From: Brevundimonas sp.
GTDB lineage: Bacteria > Pseudomonadota > Alphaproteobacteria > Caulobacterales > Caulobacteraceae
Reading direction: 5' to 3'
DNA length: 14,115 bases
Assembly: GCA_022712235.1 (NCBI GenBank)
Contig: JALAGW010000019.1
Coordinates: forward strand, 1-14,115
The notes beneath the pieces were generated by a model, which was given only the letters and a program-made list of their open reading frames with translations, had not been told where the DNA came from and ran no database searches. Position numbers and translations under genes: made by a program. Shown one piece after another: positions 8,585-14,115 of the stretch (its first letter is position 1; every line of letters starts with the position of its first letter).

Positions 8585-11250
8585 CGTCCTCCGATCTTCA
8601 GACGGACAGGACCCCGGCCGCCCTGCGCAAGCGTGGGCGGCTGAAGGTTTTTCTGGGCATGTCGCCCGGCGTCGGCAAGACCTATGAAATGCTGCGCGCC
8701 GCTCGCCGTCGAAAGGCCGAGGGCGAAGACGTGGTTGTCGGCGTGGTCGAGACCCACGGCCGCAAGGAGACCATGAGCCTGCTGCGCGGGCTGGAGGTCA
8801 TGGCCCGCAATCCCATCGCCTATCGCGAGCGGACCCTGCTGGAGTTCGACCTCGACGGCGCTGTGGCGCGCCGCCCCGGCCTGCTGCTGGTTGATGAGTA
8901 CGCCCACTCCAACGCCCCCGGCTCGCGCCACCCCAAGCGCTGGCAGGACGTGGAGGAGATCCTCGACGCCGGGATCGACGTCTGGACCACGCTGAACGTT
9001 CAGCATCTGGAAAGCCTGTCGGACGTGGTGCTGCGCATCACCGGCGTGCGCCAACGTGAAAGCGTGCCCGACAGCGTGCTGACCCGCGCCGACGACATCG
9101 AGGTGGTGGACATCACCCCCGAGGAACTGCGCAAGCGTCTGGCCGAGGGCAAGGTCTATGTGCCCGAGACGGCGCGTCTGGCCTCGGACAACTTTTTCAA
9201 GGTCGAGAACCTGACGGCCCTGCGCGAGCTGGCCCTGCGTCGCGCGGCCCAGACGGTGGACGACCAACTGATCGCCCGTCTGCGCGAGCAGGGGGTGGCG
9301 GGGCCCTGGGCGGCGGGCGAGCGGATTCTGGTGCTGGTCGCCGGCGACGCCCTGGCCGCGCCCCTGGTCCGCGCCGGGCGGCGGCTGTCGGACATGATGA
9401 TGGACGCGCCCTGGACCGTGGCCCATGTCGACCGCCCTTCGGGTGCGCGACACGGCGTCGGCTCGGCGGGGAAGTTGTCGGACGCGCTGAAGCTGGCGGA
9501 ACAGCTGGGCGGGCGCACCGTGGTCCTGTCCGGCGACGACGTGGTGCGCGCCGTCATGGATCACGCCCATCAGAACAACGTCACCCAGATCGTCCTGGCC
9601 AAGAGTCGCGACAGCCGCCTGTCCGAGTGGCTGGGCCGGTCGCTGGCTGCGGAACTGCTGCGCCAGGCGCGCGGCGTAGCGGTCCATGTCATCACCGACG
9701 GGGCCGATCTGGAGGAGAAGACGCTGCGCGAGCCGCGCCTGCGTCTGACGGGCGGTTGGCGCGGCTACGCCGTGGGGGCGGCCATCGTGGTGGCGGCGAC
9801 GGGTCTGGCTCTGCTGCTGGACCGGATGTTCGAACGGGTCGACCTGGGCGTCATCTATCTGTCGGCGGTGCTGGCGGCGGGGGTGCTCTACGGCCTGCGT
9901 CCCGCACTGGCGGCGGCGACGGTCGCCTTCCTGACCTACAACTTCCTGTTCCTGCAGCCGAAATACAGTTTCGCCATCGGCTCGCCCACCGACGTCCTGA
10001 CCCTGATCGTCTTCTGGGCCGTGGCCCTGACGGCGGGCTTTCTGGCCGGGCGGGTGCGTGAGCAGGCGCGGGCGGCGCAAGGCCGGGCATCGGCCGTCTC
10101 GGCCTTACTGGCGGCCAGCCAGCGCCTGACCGGCGTCGGCGACCGGACGGCCGCCGCGCGCATCCTGGCTGAACAGACGGCGGCGGCGGCGGGAGCAGGG
10201 GCCGTGGTCCTGCTGCCCGTGGACAACGAACTGACCCTGATCGCAGGGGCACCGGGCAAGCCCGAACTGGACGCAGAGGCCATGGCCGCCGCGCGCTGGG
10301 CCTGGGAGAAGGGCGAACCGGCGGGGCACGGCACCGGCACCCTGCCGCAGGCGCGCTGGACCTTCCGACCCTTGCAGGGGGTGCGCGACCGCGCGGGCGT
10401 GGCCGGGATCGAGGCAGCGGCCCTGTCGCCCGGATCGGACGAGGAGAAGCTGGCCCTGGCTCTGCTGGATCAGGGCGCCGTGGCGGTCGAGCGCGCCGAC
10501 CTGGCCGGTCAGGCGGTCGAGACCGAGACCCTGCGACGCACCGACCGTTTCCGCGGCGCGTTGATGAACTCGGTCAGCCATGACCTGCGCACGCCTCTGT
10601 CCACGGTCCTGGGGGCCTCGACCACCCTGATCGACCTGGGCGACAGGCTGAAACCCGAGGTCCGCGCCGACCTGCTGCTGTCGATCCGCGAGGAGGCGGA
10701 GCGGCTCAGCCGCTATGTCGGCGACCTGCTGGACATGACCCGGCTGGAAGGCGGCGGCCTGAACATCCGCGCCGACTGGATCGACGTGCGCGACGTGCTG
10801 AACGCGGCGGGCAGGCGGGTGGCGCGGCGCCTGGGCGAGCGCAGGATGACCCGCGACTTCCCGGCCCAGCTCAGCCTGGTCATGGTCGATCAGGGGCTGC
10901 TGGAACAGGCGCTGGTCAACATCCTCGAGAACGCCGTCGCCTACAGCCCCGACGGCTCGACGGTTGAACTGGCCGCCTACGAGGACCGGGGATCCGTGGT
11001 CATCTCCATCGAGGATGAGGGCAAGGGCATCCCCACCGCCGAGCTGGAACGCGTCTTCGACAAGTTCCGCCGCATGGAGGAGCCGTCGGATCGCACCAAG
11101 GGCGCCGGGCTTGGCCTGGCCATCGCCAAGGGCTTCGTCGAGGCCATGAACGGCCGCATCGCCGCCGCCAGCCCCATTCAGGACGGAAAAGGCACCCGCA
11201 TCCTGATCAGCCTGCCCAAGGCCGTCGCCACCCATCCGAGCCTGCTCTAA
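8581..11250 (+). CDS. kdpD: KdpD, potassium/turgor sensor histidine kinase
   Basis: This 889-residue membrane sensor kinase (894 in E. coli) controls KdpE phosphorylation. Domains in order: KdpD N-terminal nucleotide-binding domain with Walker A GMSPGVGKT (26-34) and Walker B LLLVDE (101-106); a universal-stress-protein-like domain (about 248-372); four clustered membrane helices (about 395-490); a GAF-like region (about 510-640); a HisKA domain with the phosphoacceptor His667 in SVSHDLRTPL; and a HATPase_c domain with N-box NILENA (Asn784), G1 DEGKG (812-816) and G2 GAGLGLA (841-847). All catalytic boxes are intact, so it should be both kinase and phosphatase. It overlaps kdpC by four bases and ends 10 bases before kdpE, so sensor, regulator and pump are made together. 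Confidence 0.97.
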   Translation: MTSSDLQTDRTPAALRKRGRLKVFLGMSPGVGKTYEMLRAARRRKAEGEDVVVGVVETHGRKETMSLLRGLEVMARNPIAYRERTLLEFDLDGAVARRPGLLLVDEYAHSNAPGSRHPKRWQDVEEILDAGIDVWTTLNVQHLESLSDVVLRITGVRQRESVPDSVLTRADDIEVVDITPEELRKRLAEGKVYVPETARLASDNFFKVENLTALRELALRRAAQTVDDQLIARLREQGVAGPWAAGERILVLVAGDALAAPLVRAGRRLSDMMMDAPWTVAHVDRPSGARHGVGSAGKLSDALKLAEQLGGRTVVLSGDDVVRAVMDHAHQNNVTQIVLAKSRDSRLSEWLGRSLAAELLRQARGVAVHVITDGADLEEKTLREPRLRLTGGWRGYAVGAAIVVAATGLALLLDRMFERVDLGVIYLSAVLAAGVLYGLRPALAAATVAFLTYNFLFLQPKYSFAIGSPTDVLTLIVFWAVALTAGFLAGRVREQARAAQGRASAVSALLAASQRLTGVGDRTAAARILAEQTAAAAGAGAVVLLPVDNELTLIAGAPGKPELDAEAMAAARWAWEKGEPAGHGTGTLPQARWTFRPLQGVRDRAGVAGIEAAALSPGSDEEKLALALLDQGAVAVERADLAGQAVETETLRRTDRFRGALMNSVSHDLRTPLSTVLGASTTLIDLGDRLKPEVRADLLLSIREEAERLSRYVGDLLDMTRLEGGGLNIRADWIDVRDVLNAAGRRVARRLGERRMTRDFPAQLSLVMVDQGLLEQALVNILENAVAYSPDGSTVELAAYEDRGSVVISIEDEGKGIPTAELERVFDKFRRMEEPSDRTKGAGLGLAIAKGFVEAMNGRIAAASPIQDGKGTRILISLPKAVATHPSLL

Positions 11251-11260
11251 GGTCCGCCGC

Positions 11261-11950
11261 ATGGCCGCCGTCCGCCCCCAGATTCTCGTCATCGACGACG
11301 AGCCCCAGATCCACCGCTTCCTGTCCCCGGCGCTGGACGCCGCGGGCTATGAGCCGCGCCGCGCCGACAGCGGACAGGAGGGTCTGCGCGGCATCGCCCT
11401 GTGGAGCCCCGACGCCGTCGTGCTGGATCTCGGCCTGCCTGACATGGACGGCAAGGACGTGCTGGCCAGGGCCCGCGAATTCTACGCCGGCCCCATCATC
11501 ATCCTGTCGGCGCGCGACAAGGAGGCCGAGAAGATCGCGGCCCTGGACCTGGGGGCTGACGACTATGTCGAGAAGCCCTTCGGCGTCGGCGAACTGCTGG
11601 CCCGGCTGCGCGCCAATCTGCGACAGGCCGCGCCGCGCCTTGAGGCGACCGGACCGCTGACGGCGGGGGATGTCGTCATCGATCTGGAACGCCGCCTCAT
11701 CACCCGCGCCGGCGACGCCGTGCGCGTTACGCCCAAGGAATATGACGTCCTGGCCCATCTGGCGCGCAACGCGGGCAAGGTCGTCGGCCACCGCGACCTG
11801 TTGACCGCCGTCTGGGGCAAGGCCCACGCTGAGGACACCCAGTACCTGCGCGTCGTCGTAGGCCAGTTGCGCCAGAAGCTGGAGGGCGATCCGGCCCAGC
11901 CGCGTCTGATCCTGACGGAGCCCGGCGTGGGTTACCGGCTGGCGGGTTGA
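11261..11950 (+). CDS. kdpE: KdpE, OmpR-family response regulator of the kdp operon
   Basis: This 229-residue cytoplasmic DNA-binding regulator (225 in E. coli) pairs with KdpD. The receiver domain shows the acidic pocket Asp12-Asp13, the phosphoacceptor Asp56 in VVLDLGLPD, Ser83 in ILSARD, and Lys105 in VEKPF. A C-terminal winged helix follows, with TPKEYDVLAHLARNAGKVV, the recognition-helix region EDTQYLRVVVGQLRQKLE, and the ending GVGYRL. Phosphorylated KdpE is expected to bind the direct repeats at 3156-3175 and activate the operon that also encodes it (positive feedback). AAGG (11249-11252), which overlaps the kdpD stop, lies 8 bases before the ATG. It is the last gene of the kdp operon. 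No terminator is visible in the short space before the next promoter. Confidence 0.96.
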   Translation: MAAVRPQILVIDDEPQIHRFLSPALDAAGYEPRRADSGQEGLRGIALWSPDAVVLDLGLPDMDGKDVLARAREFYAGPIIILSARDKEAEKIAALDLGADDYVEKPFGVGELLARLRANLRQAAPRLEATGPLTAGDVVIDLERRLITRAGDAVRVTPKEYDVLAHLARNAGKVVGHRDLLTAVWGKAHAEDTQYLRVVVGQLRQKLEGDPAQPRLILTEPGVGYRLAG

Positions 11951-11964
11951 TCGTGGCGAGCCGC

Positions 11965-11995
11965 TTGACCCTGTAGCCGCTACAGGGTGCATGAG
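11965..11995 (+). promoter_or_regulatory. MerR-type metal-responsive promoter/operator (ZntR/CadR/PbrR-like)
   Basis: Seen: -35 TTGACC (11965-11970), then a perfect dyad ACCCTGTAG (11968-11976), CCG, CTACAGGGT (11980-11988), then a -10-like CATGAG (11990-11995). The -35/-10 spacer is 19 bp. Known: MerR-family metal regulators activate promoters with over-long 19-20 bp spacers by binding a dyad inside the spacer whose left arm overlaps TTGAC. Operators of the ZntR, CadR and PbrR branch have ACYCT/AGRGT outer arms as here. Inferred: this promoter drives the TonB-dependent receptor and the MerR gene behind it. It begins 15 bases after the kdpE stop. Transcription would begin near 12002, which places the ATG at 11991 outside the transcript. 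Confidence 0.75.
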
Positions 11996-12035
11996 GCCGC
12001 CTCGGTTCAGGGCAAATGTCCCGCTTCCCGTCTTC

Positions 12036-12039
12036 GGAG
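12036..12039 (+). promoter_or_regulatory. Ribosome binding site that fixes the receptor start at GTG 12045
   Basis: GGAG lies 5 bases before an in-frame GTG (12045-12047). Neither a Shine-Dalgarno sequence nor any transcript from the predicted promoter is available for the earlier ATG at 11991. Starting at the GTG also puts the basic and hydrophobic parts of the signal peptide at the normal distance from the N-terminus. Confidence 0.6.
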
Positions 12040-12044
12040 CTCGC

Positions 12045-14039
12045 GTGTCTTCATCCTTCGTCTCGTCTCGTGCTCGCCAGGTCCTGCTGGCGTCGGTCGC
12101 CGCCCTGACTTCGGCCGCCGCGTCTCCGGCCTGGGCCCAGGAGGCTGATCACCACGCCGACGAGCATCAGGACGAGGCGACGGAGGTCGAGGACGTCATC
12201 GTCCAGGCTACCCGCTCGGGCCGCCGTATCCAGGACGAGCCGATCCGCGTCGAGGTCATCGGTCGCGAGGAGATCGAGGAAAAGCTGCTGATGACGCCCG
12301 GCAGCATCGCCATGCTGGTCAATGAGACCGGCGGGGTGCGGGTGCAGACGACGTCGCCGGCCCTGGGCGCCGCCAACATCCGCATGCAGGGGATGAGCGG
12401 GCGCTACACCCAGCTGCTGGCCGACGGTCTGCCTCTCTACGGCGGTCAGGCGTCCTCGCTGGGCGTGCTGCAGATACCGCCGACCGACCTGGGCCAGGTC
12501 GAGGTCATCAAGGGCGCGGCCTCGGCGCTGTACGGCCCCTCGGCGCTGGGCGGAGTCATCAACCTGGTGTCGCGCCGTCCGGGCGACGAGGCCGAGGTCG
12601 AGGTTCTGGCCAACCTCACCAGCCGCGACGGACAGGACCTGACCGCCTACGCCGCCACGCCCTTCAAGGGGCCCTGGGGCCAGTCGCTGGTCGGCGGCTA
12701 TCACCGTCAGAGCCGTCAGGACCTGGATGGCGACGGCTGGAGCGACATCGCCGCCTATGAGCGTTGGTCCCTGCGCCCGCGCCTGTTCTGGCAGGGCGAG
12801 AACGGCGGCGAGGCCTTCATCACCCTCGGCGCCATGACCGAAACCCGCAGCGGCGGAACCGAGCCGGGCCGCACCGCCCCCGACGGCCGCCCCTTCGTCC
12901 AGGCCCAGGACACCGACCGCTTCGACGCCGGTCTGGTCGCCAGCCTGCCGATGGGAAGCGGCACGCTTCACCTGCGCGCCTCGGCCATGACCCAGGCCCA
13001 TGACCATCAGTTCGGCGACGTATTCGAGAAGGATCGCCACGACACCGGCTTCCTGGAGGCTGCCTATGGGGCCGAGGTCGGCGCCACCACCTGGCTGGCC
13101 GGGGCGGCGGTGCAGGTCGACGGCTATGACAGCCGGACCTTCTCCGGTTTCGACTACACCTACACGGCGCCCGGCGTCTTCGCCCAGCTCGAGCATGAGG
13201 TCAGCCCCGACCTCACGCTGGCGGGCAGCGCCCGTTTCGACCAGCACAGCGAATACGGCGGACAGTTCAGCCCGCGCCTGTCCGTCCTGTATCGTCCCGG
13301 CCGCTGGACGGTGCGCGCCTCGGCGGGGCAGGGCTTCTTCGCCCCCACGCCCTTCGTTGACGTGACCGAGGCTACGGGCCTGTCGCGCCTGCGTCCGCTG
13401 GAGGGCCTGAAGGAGGAGGTCGCCCGCACCGCCTCGCTGGACGTCGGCTATCGCCAGGGACCGATCGAAGCCAATCTGACCCTGTTCGGCTCCGACTTGG
13501 ATGACGCCGTGCGCGGGGTGGATGACGGGCCGGAACGCATCCGCCTGATCAATGTCGAGGGCGTGACCCGCACGCGCGGGGTGGAGGCCCTGCTTCGCTA
13601 TCGTCGCGCGCCCTTCACCCTGACCGGCAGCTATGTCTTCGTCGACGTGACCGAGCCGCAGGACGATGGCCTGTCGCGCCGCGACACCCCCGTCACCCCG
13701 CGCCACACCGCGGGCTTTGTCGCCATGTGGGAGGAGCACGACCGGGGTCGTCTGGGCCTGGAGGTCTATTACACCGGCAAACAAGCGCTGGAGGACAATC
13801 CCTGGCGCAGTGAAAGCCCCTCCTATCTGGAGGTCGGCCTGTTGGGGGAGATCATCCTGGGCCGCTACAGTCTGTTCGTGAACGCCGAGAATCTGTTGAA
13901 CGAGCGGGTGACCAGGCACCATCCCCTGCTGCTGCCGCAGCGCGCCAATGACGGCCGTTGGACGACCGAGGCCTGGGGGCCGACCGACGGCTTCACGGTC
14001 AACGGCGGGGTCCGCATCCGCTTCGGCGGCGGACACTAG
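12045..14039 (+). CDS. TonB-dependent outer-membrane receptor, probable metal-linked
   Basis: This protein (664 residues from the GTG at 12045; 682 if the ATG at 11991 were used) is an energy-dependent outer-membrane transporter. The signal peptide covers residues 1-31 and ends AWA/QE. The mature N-terminus is rich in Asp, Glu and His (DHHADEHQDE at 35-44), followed by EDVIVQAT, which looks like a TonB box. The plug domain spans about 55-165, with LLADGLPLYGG, QVEVIKGAASALYG and GGVINLVSRRPG. A 22-strand-type barrel fills the rest, ending in GVRIRF plus GGGH. The substrate is unknown. The MerR-type promoter upstream, the MerR gene 16 bases downstream and the His/acidic segment point to a metal ion or metal complex. 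The plug sequence resembles BtuB/FepA-type receptors in general, not one named receptor. Confidence 0.88.
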   Translation: MSSSFVSSRARQVLLASVAALTSAAASPAWAQEADHHADEHQDEATEVEDVIVQATRSGRRIQDEPIRVEVIGREEIEEKLLMTPGSIAMLVNETGGVRVQTTSPALGAANIRMQGMSGRYTQLLADGLPLYGGQASSLGVLQIPPTDLGQVEVIKGAASALYGPSALGGVINLVSRRPGDEAEVEVLANLTSRDGQDLTAYAATPFKGPWGQSLVGGYHRQSRQDLDGDGWSDIAAYERWSLRPRLFWQGENGGEAFITLGAMTETRSGGTEPGRTAPDGRPFVQAQDTDRFDAGLVASLPMGSGTLHLRASAMTQAHDHQFGDVFEKDRHDTGFLEAAYGAEVGATTWLAGAAVQVDGYDSRTFSGFDYTYTAPGVFAQLEHEVSPDLTLAGSARFDQHSEYGGQFSPRLSVLYRPGRWTVRASAGQGFFAPTPFVDVTEATGLSRLRPLEGLKEEVARTASLDVGYRQGPIEANLTLFGSDLDDAVRGVDDGPERIRLINVEGVTRTRGVEALLRYRRAPFTLTGSYVFVDVTEPQDDGLSRRDTPVTPRHTAGFVAMWEEHDRGRLGLEVYYTGKQALEDNPWRSESPSYLEVGLLGEIILGRYSLFVNAENLLNERVTRHHPLLLPQRANDGRWTTEAWGPTDGFTVNGGVRIRFGGGH

Positions 14040-14055
14040 ACCGGAGGCGGGCGGG

Positions 14056-14115
14056 ACGCTGAGCATTGGCGAACTGGGGCGGCGGACCGAAACCAAGGTC
14101 GAGCCCATCCGCTAC
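14056..14115 (+). CDS. MerR-family transcriptional regulator, N-terminal fragment cut by the window end
   Basis: The last 20 codons read TLSIGELGRRTETKVEPIRY, the first helix-turn-helix of the MerR family (pattern IGELA-RTG-KVETIRYYE). The rest lies beyond the window. No ATG, GTG or TTG is in frame: the frame stays open back into the receptor gene without a usual start. GGAGG at 14043-14047 lies 8 bases before ACG (14056) and 11 before CTG (14059), so translation probably begins at ACG or CTG, or a base was changed or misread from ATG. The fragment lies 16 bases behind the receptor and is probably cotranscribed with it from the promoter at 11965. It may be the protein that binds there, giving an autoregulated circuit. 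The metal-binding C-terminus that would reveal the ligand is not visible. Confidence 0.7.

Noticed and set aside
8506..10080. Long minus-strand open frame opposite the kdpC end and kdpD
   Set aside because: Composition is typical of GC-rich antisense shadows, with no ribosome site or motif; KdpC and KdpD are clearly the real genes.
11968..11988. Perfect dyad after kdpE considered as an intrinsic terminator
   Set aside because: No T run follows. The left arm overlaps TTGACC, and the spacing to the -10-like box fits a MerR-type operator better.
12051..14108. 685-codon minus-strand open frame opposite the TonB receptor
   Set aside because: No secretion signal or domain. It mirrors the receptor gene and extends over the merR start; judged an antisense shadow.

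Overview
The window reads as a chromosomal segment of a high-GC Gram-negative bacterium, most likely an alphaproteobacterium of the Caulobacterales type (a Brevundimonas-like organism would fit). The reasons are very GC-rich third codon positions, a TonB-dependent receptor, a TorF/Gcw_chp outer-membrane porin, and the style of the Kdp proteins. This placement is inference, since no rRNA or other marker gene is present. All recognisable genes are on the + strand.

Layout. (1) 43-2981: two Major Facilitator Superfamily exporters, an Fsr-type (fosmidomycin-resistance family) 12-TM carrier and a DHA2-type 14-TM carrier. They are separated by 212 bases holding a good hairpin terminator and a 13-bp palindrome. 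(2) 2982-3253: a control region with a direct-repeat element that has the geometry of a KdpE operator. (3) 3254-11950: a compact kdp operon for high-affinity potassium uptake. It runs from an unnamed 27-codon membrane micro-ORF through kdpF, kdpA, kdpB, an outer-membrane TorF-type porin gene, kdpC and kdpD (sensor kinase) to kdpE (response regulator). Gaps and overlaps run from -4 to +16 bases, which suggests one transcript with translational coupling. (4) 11965-14115: a promoter with a perfect 9-bp dyad inside a long 19-bp spacer, the hallmark of metal-responsive MerR-family promoters. It is followed by a TonB-dependent receptor with an Asp/Glu/His-rich mature N-terminus and the first codons of a MerR-family regulator that runs off the window.

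How it works together. KdpD/KdpE would sense potassium limitation and switch on the operon that encodes them, through the repeat element at 3156-3175. KdpFABC is the ATP-driven inner-membrane K+ pump. The porin placed between kdpB and kdpC suggests an outer-membrane entry route co-produced with the pump, an unusual arrangement compared with the Escherichia coli kdpFABCDE order. Downstream, the MerR-type promoter and the MerR gene suggest that the receptor is controlled by a metal ion or similar ligand. No terminator is visible between kdpE and this promoter, so some kdp transcription may continue into the receptor gene.

Most worth a second look: the porin inside kdp, the extra micro-ORF before kdpF, the KdpE-like box, the MerR-type promoter driving a TonB receptor (which moves the receptor's start to a GTG at 12045), and the MerR gene that lacks an ordinary start codon.
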